From Gigaspora margarita (taxonomy: Eukaryota; Glomeromycota; Glomeromycetes; Diversisporales; Gigasporaceae): 64,000 nucleotides of DNA. Where the stretch lies: positions 360,974 through 424,973 of the forward strand of contig WTPW01000082.1 in assembly GCA_009809945.1 (NCBI GenBank). Reading direction: 5' to 3'. Shown here one piece after another: positions 23,903 through 37,500 of this stretch (position 1 is its first letter; each line of letters starts with the position of its first letter). Made by a program: the position numbers and the translations under genes. The notes below the pieces were generated by a model, which was not told where the DNA came from, searched no databases, and saw nothing but the letters and a program-made list of their open reading frames with translations.

Positions 23903-26900
23903 CTATCTTAGCTCATCATGATAATCGCCACCACTAATTAATATATAAAAAATATAAATCATTGAATTACTAATCTAAATTTAAATTAATATATATAGTA
24001 AAATTTTACCTACCAACTAATAAAATACATAAAACAGATTATCAAAGCTTAATTTAAAATTATATGATATTATAAATAAATATAATAAAAAGCTTGTACT
24101 TACTTACTAATAATTTAATAAAATATTGTATATAAATTTTAGTTTGATAAAAAATAATAAAAGCAAATTACAAATATAAAATTTAAAAGATTTAATAAAA
24201 TTATATTTACGCCCACTCTCTAATAATTCAACAAAAAATCAATATCATGAGATTATAAAAGCTAATTATAGAAGCACAATTCAATAATGTTTATAACTTA
24301 CGGACTAATAATTTAACAGAAATTTATAATACAAATCTTATTTTAAAATTATAAAATGATAATTATATAATTTTTATTTAATAATATTTATACTTACATA
24401 CTAATGGTTTAATAAATGAATTAGTAAAACACGCCACATATAGCTAAATTATAAACGAATTATACTATCAATTTAAATAAATAAAATTTATACTTACTTA
24501 CTAATAATTTAAAAAATTATATAAAAAATATTATTAAATTATAAAAACTAATTAAAAGGCAAATTTAAAAAATATACTTACTTCCTAATAATTAACAGAA
24601 TAATTAGCAAAAAACCCCATATTATTAGTTTATAAAAGCTAATTATAAAAGTGTACTTTAATAATTTATACTTACCTACTAATTATTTAACAAATTTAAA
24701 TAATTTAAATATTTTAAATTATAAACTCATTAAAACAGATTTAACAATTATTAAACAATAGTTCTGACATATATTCAATAAAATTTATACTTACACTCTA
24801 ATAATTTAATAGAAAAATATTACAGAAATGCAATTTAACATAATAATTTAAAATAAAGATTATACTTACGCACTAATAGTTTAATAGACAAATACGTATT
24901 GTTAATTGTTATACTAAGCAATTAATAAATTACATTTAAATAAAATATTATAAATAAATTTTACTTACCAACTACATAACAGTTCAATAGACAAATATAT
25001 ATTTATAGTTATCAATTAGTTATAAATTATATACTGTCTAAATAATATATTATAAATTTATACTTACTTACTAATAATTTAATAAAAAAATATGTATTAT
25101 TAGTTTATAAAAGCCAATTTAACAATTATAAAATTAAGACTTTTTAAAATAAATGCAATTAAATTTATATTTACAGTCTAATAATTTAATAAATAATTCA
25201 AGTATTTTGAAACATGTGCGTTGGGTTACAAAAATTAAGTTTAAAAGTATTATATAAGTTTTTTAAAAATAATATATATAGGTTTACACTTACTGACTAA
25301 AATACAAAATATATAAAAGCATATATCAGGTATAAGAAGTAATAATATAAAAAAGAAATATAATAAAATTTATACTTGCGCTCTAATTCCAATAGAACAC
25401 ATGCCAAAAGATGCAGTATATTATTATATTTAAAAAAATAAATAGAATTTAAATGATCAAGTAATAATTTTAGAATCATAAATTTATGGGAAATGTTTTT
25501 TCAGTACCCCGTAATTAGCCAATCAGATTTTAGGGTTTGTTGTTTTTAAATTAGTGTAGAGTAGTACAATAATTTGCATTTTAATTGGCTAATTAAGGGG
25601 ATGCAATTCCATGCAAGTGCGTGAAATAAACTAAACACTAAATTTATACATACAATCTAATCATTAAATAAAGAATAAAAAGTTATTATAGTCATATAAA
25701 TATTAAGCATAGTTTTATAATTCAAAAATAATATAAAAAATAAATACAATGGAGTTTATACTTACTCACTAATAATTTAGAAAAATATAAATATGCATAC
25801 AAATAGATTATTAAAAAGGTTTGAAAAGCACAATTTAAGCTCATAATCTTGGAAGTAAATATAAAAATTACACCAAAATTCATACATACATTCTAATAAT
25901 TCAATATATATATAGTTTATATAAAGCATTTTAAAAATTATAAAATAACTATTTGAAATTAAACTTCTACTTACCCACTAAAAAAATTTAGTATCAAAAA
26001 TCATAAAATAGATAAATATATTGGACACGTTTTAAAAACGTTATAAAATAGCAATTTTTTTTAAAAAAAGACTATAAAATTTATACTTACTTTCTAAATT
26101 TAATAGAAAAATATAAAAAAATGTAGCAGGTTATAAAATATGACTTACACTATTATGATAACTTACTCACTAAAAAATCAGCAAAAGATACAAAAATGTG
26201 TATGGTTAGGTTATTAAACACAATTTAAAAGATAAATAAAAAATACATCTAAATTAAAATTATGCTTACAATCTAAAATTTAATGTAATTATTTTAAACA
26301 AATATTATTATATTTATAAGTGTTGTTAAGGATCAAAATTTAGGTAAAAATATATTAAAGCTTATACTCACACACTAATAATGATCAACAAGTTAAAAGC
26401 ACTGTAAAAATTACAAATAACAATTTAAAAAACACCTACAATTAATTTATACTTACTTTCTAATAATTAAAATATAAATATTATTTACATTAATGAAAAC
26501 TGGTTTGTATACATCATAAACTTTCAGAAATAAATATTGTAAAATGGATTAGTACATACCCACTAATAGTCCAACAGATCAATATAAATTATGTATTATT
26601 AAATTTTAAAGCAGTTAGGAATGTATAATTTAAAGATAACAAAATAAAATTTATAAAATATGTATAATAAAGCTAATACTTACAAACTAAAATTCAAAAG
26701 AAGAAATATATAGAAGCATGTTATAAGTATCGTTGGAAAGCGAAGGTTAAAAATCACAAAATATCAATTTTAGGCATAAATACTATCTAATGAAACTTTG
26801 TACATACATACTTATAATTCAACAGAATAAAAGAACAATATGCATTAGTGGATTATAAATAATAAAATGATTCCTTAGAAATAAATACAATAAATTTTAT

Positions 26901-27003
26901 ACTTACGCACTAATAATTTAACAGAATATACACCATTAGATAATAACAAATCAGTTTAAAAAACTCATGAAAATAAATACATAAATATGAAGTTTACAGG
27001 TGA
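23903..27003 (-). other. Microexons 78-106 and terminal exon 107 (residues 128-169)
   Basis: Lowest coordinates: e78 26998-27003 TCACCT; e79 26907 TGC; e80 26808 TAT (AAG acceptor); e81 26684 TTT; e82 26560 TGG; e83 26457 AAA; e84 26372 TGT; e85 26270 ATT; e86 26167 TGA; e87 26091 AAA; e88 25975 TGG; e89 25890 AAT; e90 25766 TGA; e91 25654 ATT; e92 25380 AGC (GC donor); e93 25294 TCA; e94 25175 ACT; e95 25068 TAA; e96 24969 TTG; e97 24870 TGC; e98 24795 AGT; e99 24676 TAG; e100 24582 GAA; e101 24498 TAA; e102 24398 TAT; e103 24302 TCC; e104 24211-24219 AGAGTGGGC; e105 24104 TAA; e106 24014 TTG (donor GTAGGT); e107 23903-23933, ending in the TAG stop at 23903-23905. Confidence 0.85.
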
Positions 27004-28484
27004 CTAATATTCAAAAAGAAAAGGATAAGACATATTATCAGATAGTTACTATTGATAATGTTACTCATATTAATATTATATCATGGTATATCTATATGGT
27101 TCAGAATTTTAATATTTTTTTTTTGGAGATATATCTTTTTTGCTTTTTTTTTTGATGTTATCTTAAAGATTGTTTTAATTCATGTCAAAAAGTCTCCGAG
27201 AAAAAAAAGAACAAAAGAAAAAAGAAAAAGAAACCAAACCAAACCAGAGAAAGAAACCAAACTAAACTTTTAAGGAATAACAATAAATTACATAATTAAT
27301 ATGAGTAACATGATCAATAACTACTCCCGGATAATATCATCATCAGGTAGAAATATAGATGACATTGGGTTAGCATCATTTAGCGGCCATTTGATTGATT
27401 CAGATCCTGCCGCTTTGCGGCATGATCTGAGTCAGTAAATGGCCACTAAATAATGCTGACTCAAATCATCTACTTTCAACCTGATAACTATTAATTATTA
27501 TTTGATAAAAACAAATTTAAATCAAAATGATTAATATATAAAACTATAAAGTTAATTCTTACCCCCTATCAAACCTAATAATTTAATAGAAAAATATGTG
27601 AAGCACGTATCACTAGTTATTAAAGTCAATTAGAGAAGAGTAGTTTAAAAATTAGAAAGACAAATACCATCGACTAATAGTTCAACAATTATAAAACTAG
27701 TTAGAGACACATAATTTAAATTGTAAAAATGATAGTTTTAAAAATAAATGGAAAGTTTATTCTAACCTCCTAATAATACAATGGAAACATGAATTATTAA
27801 ATTATAAAGGCAATTATAGAAGCACAATTTAATAAATACTTTAATATATTATACTTACAAACTAATAAAAAGCCAACATGTCAAAAAAGCATAATATAGA
27901 AATAATTAAAATGACATTTTTTTGAAAATAAATACTTACTTGCTAATAATCACAAATTGTAAAAATGTATAGATTAAATTATGAAACCAATTTAAATTTA
28001 TAAAATGATCATTTCTGAAATATATATAACAATGTTTATATTTACTATCTAATAATCCAATAAAAGAATATGTTAATACATATATAAATTGTTACGAGGG
28101 CTAATGAACAAATACTATTTAAATAAACTTACCGGCTAAATTTCATAATATATAGAATATGAAAGCGCATATTAAGTTAAAAAAAAATAAAGAATAATTT
28201 AGAGATAGATATAGTAAAATAAAATTATACTTACATCCTAATAGTCCAACAGAAAATAGTATTATTAGGTTATAAAGCCCATATAGTATGTAATTTAAAA
28301 ATTAAAATTGGATTCATACCTTCTAATAATTCAACAAAAACTGTGTATTTTTAAATTATAAATTAGAGAAACATAGTTTAAAAATTATAAAAATTTTGGA
28401 AAGTGGTTTCAATAAGTTTAAACTCACGCTCTGACAAGGATATAAGAAATGTATGATTAAGTATTATATTTTTAAAAAAGAATA

Positions 28485-28528
<44 letters not shown>

Positions 28529-31500
28529 TGCTTACCCACTAATAAATCAAATAGAATAAAGCCAACCAATCAGAAAACATAATATAAAAATCATAAAAAT
28601 GATAAATTTTTTGAAGCAAATACTTACAAGCTAGTAATTCAACAAAATGTAAAATGTATAGGTTAAATTATAAAGGCCAAATTAAACCATATAAAAGTTA
28701 GAAAATAATAAGTTAAAATCAATATAACAATGATTACACTTACGCTCTATAATTCATGCATAATTAGTTATAAAGGCTAAGTGACGAATCGTTATTTAAA
28801 ATTTAAACTGGCAATTTGCAAAGAAAATAAACTTACTGCCTAAATTACAGAATAAAAGTTTAATATAAAATATATATTAAGTTAAAAAAAAAAGAAATTT
28901 AAAATAATAAACAATTATACTTACATCCTAATAAACCAGCAAAAGAATGACAATATTAGGCAATTCTATATAGTGATATTAAAAATCAAAATAGAATTTA
29001 AACTTACCGTCTAATAAGTCAACAGAAAAATCATGTAAAAAATGTGCAATATTAGATTTTAAATCGAATTAGAAAAATCATAGTTAAAAAAGAATTTTAT
29101 ATTTTTCGCCTATGCGTTGTATTGCACTCTATAAGATCTGGTGTAACATAAAATCAAACCAATAAACAAACTTCATTAGGGTGAGGGTTAGGTTAGAGTG
29201 TTAAAGTTGGGCATTAGCAAAAGGTTTCTAACTCAAAATTTATCAAGGAAAATTTTTTTATTAAAGCGCAGGAGATGGTTGCATAGGTAAAATTTCATAA
29301 AATTGTAATTGTTTCGATTTTACATTACACCAGATCCATTAGTTGGCTGCGATACATCACTATGGTGATAAATTATAAAATTCGTGAATATATAAATTTA
29401 AAAATAGATTTAATTCAATGAGATTTAAACTCACAAGCTAACAAGAATATATAAAAAAAAGTATTATTAAGTTATAAAAGTGATTATAATTAAAAATCAT
29501 AAATAACGTTTGTACTTACTAACTAATAAATCTGGTGGAATAAATTCAACATAATAAGTGAAATATACACCATTAGATCACCATTAGATTATAAAAGCCG
29601 ATTTAAACATAAACATAAAAAGGTCTTTACAGATTACTAATAATAATTCAGCAGAATAATGCATATATTAAGTATATAGGAGTCAATTGGAAATGCATAA
29701 TTTTGAATTATAAAAATACTGATTTTAGAAACAAGTATGAGGTTTATACTTACTAACTAATAATTACATGAAAATAAATCATCAGAGCTTGAATGTAATG
29801 ATAAATTTGCAATTTAATAAATATTATTACTTACATACTAATAAAAATATACAAATACATGCATATATTATAAAATGTAGTCAATTAGGAAAGCACGATA
29901 AAATATTACAATGGCAATTTTAGAGACAAATATATACTTGCTAAAAATAATTCGACAAATAATATAAATTATGAAAGCCAATTTAAAAATTTAAAAAGTT
30001 TAGAAATAATATAAAATAATATAACAATGTTTATACTTACAACCTAAATCCAAGGGAGGAAATGTTGATATAAGTATAATCAGTTATAAGGACTAATTAG
30101 TGAATCATCTTTCAAAAATCATAAAATGGAATTTTATAAATAAAATAAACTTACCGCCTGAATGATAGAACAGTATGTAAATACATATATTAGACTATAA
30201 AACAATGACCATTTTTAAAAATAAATAGAATGAAGTAAGATTATACTTACGCTCTAATAAACCAGCATTGAAATGATATTGTTAGGTTATGAAATCCATA
30301 TGGCAAAGTAATTTAAAAATAAAAATAATTTTAGAAATAAATGCAACGAATTTATATTTACCGTCTAATAAGCATGCATTATTAGAATATAAAGTCAAAT
30401 TGAAGAGTTATACAGTAATTTAAAAATCATAAAATTGATAATTTTTAGAATTCCTACTGGCTAAAATCCAGCAGAAGGATAGGGGCATAAAGAACAAATA
30501 TATGAGCATATTTTAAACAATCAAATAAAATATTAAAAATAAATAACAATTAAGTTTATACTCACTATCTAATAAGAATGACAAATGTGTAGCTAAGTCA
30601 ACTAAAAAGTACAATTTAAAAATCAATTTATGAAGTTTATACTCACAAGCTAATAATATATGAAACATTGATAAGTTTTAAAAATTATAAATGACAGCTT
30701 AGAAACAGTGATGTAAATTGGATTCGTGCAGTAGGCGCAGCGCACATAGATTTAAATTTGCGCGTATATTGGGGCTTCCCGTATATATAACGTGCGTATA
30801 AAATTTTTTTTGTGTATTTTTTTTTTTTTTTTTTTTTGCGTTTGCACGAATAAAAATTTTTGGAATTTATAACGCTGCATAGAAATACAATAAATTTATT
30901 GATACTTACTAACTAATTATTCAATAAAAAAAATATATCATTAGATTTGTAAAAGTTATTAGTAAATAAAATTTGTAATTTTACAAATACACTGAATATT
31001 ATATATACCGGCTAATAATTTAACAAAAAAATATATGAAAATGTTTATTGTTAGATTATAAAAGTCATTTTAAAATAATAAATTAATAATTTTTTGGATC
31101 AAATCTAATAAAGTTCATACATACATACTATTAATCCGCAGGAGAATATGAAAAAACATGCATCATTAGGTTATAGAACAAATAGAGAGAAGCATAGCTT
31201 AAAGATTATAAAATGGTAGCTTTAGAAATGAATATTTATACTTACGTTCTAATAATTTAACAAAAAAACATAGATTACTAGACCATAAAAAGCAATTATA
31301 GAAGTGTAATTGAAATTGTTATAATACTCACTGACTAATAATTCAATAAAAGGATATTATGAAACATTTTAATAATCATAAATTATAACCTTATCAGTTA
31401 TATATAATTTGAATGTTATTTATACTTACGGACTAATAATTTATCAAAATAATGTTTAATAGTAGTCATAAAAATTAAATGATAATATAATAATTTTATA

Positions 31501-34500
31501 CTTACAAACTAACAAATATGTTAATAGAAAAAGATGTGAAAATGTGTTCATTAAAATAATAAAGTAATAGTTATATACTGGGTGCTATGAGTATATGCAA
31601 ATATTTCATTTCTGCTCATAAATATAGAATCCAGTGTATAACTGATTTATACACTGCTGTGATCTTGATATAATAATTAGAGCATAATTTCGGGAAAAAA
31701 ATACATACACCCTATATATGTTTTATTAAAGAATGCAGGAAAAGTATATAAAAGCCAATTAGAAAAGGAAAAAAATAAATTTTAAGTAAATAAAATGATG
31801 TTTATACTCACCAACTGACAAACATATGCACAATTATATTATTAGATTTTAAAAACAAATATAAACACTATAAAATGTGCAACTTTTAAAAGAATCTTTT
31901 AATACCGTCCACTAGTTTAATAAGATAATACAATAAAACAATAGTATTATATTAGATTATAATAGCTAATCAAAAAAAGTATAAATTAGAGAATGAGATG
32001 ACTTACCTCCTAACAATTTAACAGAAGATTGTGTAGGTTATAAATGCCAATTAGAGAAACACAATTTTAAAACTATAAAATTACAAGATTAGAAACAAAA
32101 TACTAGTTCAACTTACCCACTTAAAATTCAAAAAAAGTAAGTTAAAAAAATTTAATATAAAAATATAAATATACTTAATATTATAATAATACCTACTAAT
32201 AATTTAAAAAATATATATATTATAAGTTAGTAAGAAAATTTTGACATAACAAAATAACAATTTTAGTAATAAATCAATACTTACTGACTAATAATCCAGC
32301 GGAATAGATAAAGATGTATTATTGGTTATGGCAGAAATTAGAAATATATAATTTAAATAAAATTCTAAAGCTTATATTTACCAACTAAAGAAATATTTAA
32401 AAAGTGCATCGTTAGAAAATTAATTTTAAAAAATAAATTCAATGAAGTTTGAACTTACAAGCTAGCAAGAATATGAAAAAAATTGTGTAGTTAAGTTATA
32501 CAAGCCAATTTAATGATTATAAATTAACAATTCTAAAAGTAAATATAGTAAATTTACACTTACGTTCTGTCAATTCCACAGAAAAGTATGCAAAGTATGC
32601 ATTATTAAGTTATAAACATGATTTGAAATTATAAAATGAATTAAAGAAAATTATACAAAAATACAATTTAAAATTATAGAAAAAGCATAATTGTAAAAAT
32701 AAAAGAATATGTGAATAAATGTATAGTTCAAAATTTTGAAACAAACTACTTAGAATTACATTTCTCTAATAAACAGATAAAAAAGTATATAATTATTAGA
32801 AAAGCTGACTAGTAAAATGGCAATTTAGAAATAAATGCAATTGATCTATACTTACTGACTAATAATTTAACTAAAGAATATAAAAAATGTGTATCATTGG
32901 GTTACAAAAATTATTGTGAATACGAAATTTAAAAAACAATAGAATGAACTTAAGTTTATATTTACCCACTAAAATTCAAAAAAAGACAAGTTAAAAAGGT
33001 ATAATTTAAGTATAAATTATAATAGACCATGGTAAAACATGCTAGTAAATCTGCTATATATATTTTAATTATATCATAACATTCATATGATAATATAGTA
33101 ATAGCAAATTTTACTATTTTATTACACGTTTCATCCCATTATATTATAATTATTGAAATAATACCATTAAATTTTTACTTACTCACTAATAATTTGAAGA
33201 AAAGTATATAAAATGGCAATAAAGCAGTTAGAAACGTGCTTTATAAAAAAAAAATAAACCACAAATTCTAATTTTAGAAATAAGTACAAATTTATACTTA
33301 CAAACTAATAATTTAATGAAAAATTGAAAATGTATAGAAATTAGTTTAAAAATTATAAATTACAATTTTCGAAAAAAAGAAAAATGAATGTATACGCACC
33401 CACTAATAATTTAACAGATTGTATTTTAAAAGTTATAGAGTGCTAATAGAAGAATCCAAAATAATAAACACTAATTTATAAATAAAATATAATAAAGTTT
33501 ACACCTACAAACTAAAGAATCATAATTGAAAAGCATATATATTTGGGTTATAAAAGCAATTAAAAAAAAAATTATAAAAATATATAATACAATGAGGTTT
33601 ATATTACCAGCTAATAAAAATATGTGAAAATATGAGATTATTAAATTAGAATTCATATAATTACAACAAATTTAGTGAAGTTTAAAATTACCAACTAGCA
33701 TATAAGAAAATGCGTATTGTTAGTTATATAAGTCAAATCTTTAATATGCTGATTTTAGAAATATTTTATACTTACGCGCTAATAATTTAATAGAAGTATC
33801 ATTAGGTTATAAAATTCGATTTAAAGATCAATGAATAACAATTGTACTTACCCACTAATAATTTAACATTTTAACATATAAAAATGTGAAGTCAATTATA
33901 AACGATAATTTAGAAATAAGCTCATCAAAGTTTATACGTACTTAATGTTGTTAGTCGAATACTTAATTTAGTCAACTATTTAGGCAATTAGTGTCTAAAT
34001 ATATTTCGACATGGCATTATTTTTTTTTCGAAATGTCAAAAGTCTAAATTTGCCTAAATGTCTAAATAGTTGACTAAATAAATACTATGTGACTAAATGT
34101 CTAAATGGTTGACTTAATATAATACTATATGACTAAATGTCTAAATTAAATATAAACAATGAAACTACTATATATGTATATATGTGTGTAGCATTAGTAT
34201 CATTGTTGATAATAAATGATTTTTACTATTAATTCTTTTTAAAAGTTATTCAAAGTATAGTGCTAAAGCCTATATTGTGTAGCTATAGAACAGTAATAAA
34301 CTCAGATTTAGCTTCTATAGGATATAGTTAACAGATAACAGACAATAGGTTTGGAATAATGATTCATACATATGTACTCTCTTAATTTCTTTTGTTTCAC
34401 CTGATTGCTAAAAAATGGTATCAATTTTACAATATCACTGACAATATAATAATTACCATAAACAGTAATATACAGCAAGACTTCTAATCTAGTTGCTAGA

Positions 34501-37500
34501 AATAGGTCTTATCTAATGCTAAATATAAACTGATTAATTGAACGACCTTAAGCTTGTAAAAGCTTAATCATTAAACAATTATAAAAACTGATAATGTTCG
34601 CATTTGCCAATTATTATAGTAAATAAATGGTATAAGCCTCTAATGCTAAGCTCGTCAACAAAGTGAGAGAGCAGTCATTATTGCGAGATCAGCTGACTTT
34701 ATTGCAGATTATGTTGATTTTGTCCTTTATGGTTAGTTTAGTGCTTTGGTTGAGGCTTCTTGTTTAGGGCGGGGTTTTGTTTTTGTTATCATTGGGATGA
34801 CATGATTTTAGCAAAATTAGGTTCTATGAATACGTATTGGTAAATAGGATATATTAAAGTAAGGCTTGGGTATGAATGGGAGGCTGGGCATATGGGCGTT
34901 AAGGATGAAGTTTATAAGGATTTTTTGCTTTGGTTTTGCTATCACTCGCCTTTGTAAAGGCTGGCTCTATCTCCCGCCCACCCTCCCTATTTTAAATGCC
35001 CGGTAAGTATTAATAGCATCAGTCATGGCTACAGTAGATATTTGTAGTCAGTCGTTGGGCTCCGTGGCTGCAGTGGCAGTGCAAGGTCCCTATTAGTGGA
35101 TAGTTAGGCTCTGCGGCTGCAGTAGCGGTACACAGACCTTAATAGTGGATAGTTAGGCTCTGCGGCTGCAGTGGCAGTGCAAGGACCTTATTAGTTGATA
35201 GTTATGCTCCGCGGTTGCAGTGGCAGTCCAAAGACCTTATGAGTGGATAGTTAGGCTCCGCAGTGCAATAGCAGTGCAAGGACCTTATTAGTGGATAGTT
35301 AAGCTCCGCGGTTGCAGTAGTAGTGAAAGGACCTTATTAAGCTCCACGGGAAGTACAAGACCTTATTTGTGGATAGTTAGGCTCCACATTTATTTAAAGG
35401 AATTCTTAGAATAAAAGAAACTAGCTACAATGTGAGTGCTGCACAGGGAAAAGCTTAACTAAATAATTATCACTATGGTGAACATAATCCTTGATAAGAT
35501 TTTGTAGAGAATATCATTAATTTGCTGTATATCCATATACTTCGTGATAAGGGTGTGAATCGATTCTATAATAATCGTTTTAATCGTTAATCGAATTAGA
35601 ATCGATTCTCATTTCTGGATAAACGATTTAATCGTTTCTACAAACGATTAAATATTTTGAAATCGATTCTGGATTTAGAATCGATTCTAAAGAATATAAT
35701 CGTTTTATATTACCTATTTAGAAGTCTAAAATTTTAATAAATATTCTATGCTTTTAAATAGGCCGTGTTTATTATTAAATCACATATTATTAAAAATATT
35801 AAGCCCATATTTTGTACTCAGCCATTTCCAATGGCTGTATTTGTTGTTAATGCGCATTATTTAATTTAAACTTTAAACTGATAGTTTATACTTAGCCATT
35901 TTATAATGTCTATGTTTGTTATTAATAATACGTATTATTATTTATATAATTTGTCTTAAAGCGCAAATCTGTTGTAAATACTGAAGATTCTATTTAATTA
36001 TAGCGCTTTGCAAAAAAGTGTGACACTGTGATTTTCACGGTGATGATGGCGGAAAATTTTAATTCCCTATTGATTATCATTTTCATCAAAAACGTCTATG
36101 TTTTATCCGAAATCTTTAAAAATTCTTCAAGAATCGAAAAATCGGCTGATTTCTCGTGATTTTAAATGACACCATGATCTGCAGAGGTCACACATTTTTG
36201 CAAAGCGCAATAAGCTCTGGTATAGCTTTAAAACAACCAAAAAACTTTGTACATTGCTTCATATTATTTGTAAAACCAAATAACTTACAGTATTAAATAA
36301 TAAAAAATAGAATCTAATCGGGCCACTGTCGTGGTCGAATCCATTACCCCGGGATTTCATGGTGCCGATCGGGACCTGGGAATGGCGTGATCGGTGATTT
36401 CGGGAGTTGCATGACTTTAATTAAAAGTCTAAATGTTGATTGCATGAACGATGCGTAAATAATTATGTAATAATCAGTGAGCAAATGTAAATAGTAAATA
36501 ATAAATAAGGCATCGATCCCAAGGGGGAAGTGCCTAGCTTTTGAGCTTACGAATATCTTAGTGGTTTTTCTTCTAAGTGAATAAACTTGTCTGCGCGAAG
36601 TATCTATTAGGTGGAGTACCTGAACGATACGCCAGTAGTCATATAGCCAAGCAAGTGAAGTCTACTAGGAAAACCCCACAAGTACACGGCAGGTTGGAAA
36701 TAGCCGTGACACCACTCAATACAAAAAATAACTAGATTTTTACAGGGCTGTCCCCGGATTTCCGGGTCGGATGCGTCGGATCTAGGTCGGCGTTTAGCCC
36801 TACTTGTTAGCAGGTTCTATAGCAAAATTATCAGCTGGGCATTTTTTACTTAATGAATGGATATGATTTATTAGTAAAATTTTTTATGATCTTAGGGCAA
36901 AATTGATCAATTCCGATCCGGCCGACCATGATTCCGATGCACTCCGACGTATCCCGACCCGGAATTTTGGAGACTCCCCTGTATGAGTTAAATAACTATA
37001 AAGATTTAGAATTCGATCATCGATTCTAAAACGATTTTGAGGTTTCGATCATCGATTTTGATTTTAGAATCGATTCGCATCCCTACTTCGTGATATTTAC
37101 ATACAGTTCTGCGGCTGTAATGGCAGTGCAGGGACCTGAAACAGATGCTGCAGGATAACGCTCCGATTCTCTTTAGCTATATGGGCGTATGTTAGACATC
37201 TTTCTTATGCTTGTGTTTTCATGTAGTTTAGGACCTTGGGGTTTGGGAAATTTTAGAACCGAGAGGTCAGTAGTTTATGCGTGAGTTGATTGGTACGGGT
37301 TCAAATAATTAGTCCTAGACTTTAGTCCTAGACTAGAGTTAAGTATGAACGCTAGAGCTTGTATGGATAGCGAACCTATTACCATATGTTTTTTCATATA
37401 TATTTCTTAATTTAGACATTTCGACATTATTTGGACATTTCTACATTATTTAGACATTTCGGCATAATTTAGGATTTCGATAATATTTAGACATTTCGGC

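Noticed and set aside
26149-26169. A 21-nt exon instead of the 3-nt exon 86
   Set aside because: A second GTAAGT lies 18 bases downstream and would give a multiple-of-three exon, but it contains an in-frame TAA. The 3-nt choice leaves a 73-nt intron like its neighbours.
36320-36345. tRNA B-box-like sequence (GTGGTCGAATCC) suggesting a SINE or tRNA gene
   Set aside because: The B box is imperfect, and no A box or cloverleaf was found at the right distance.
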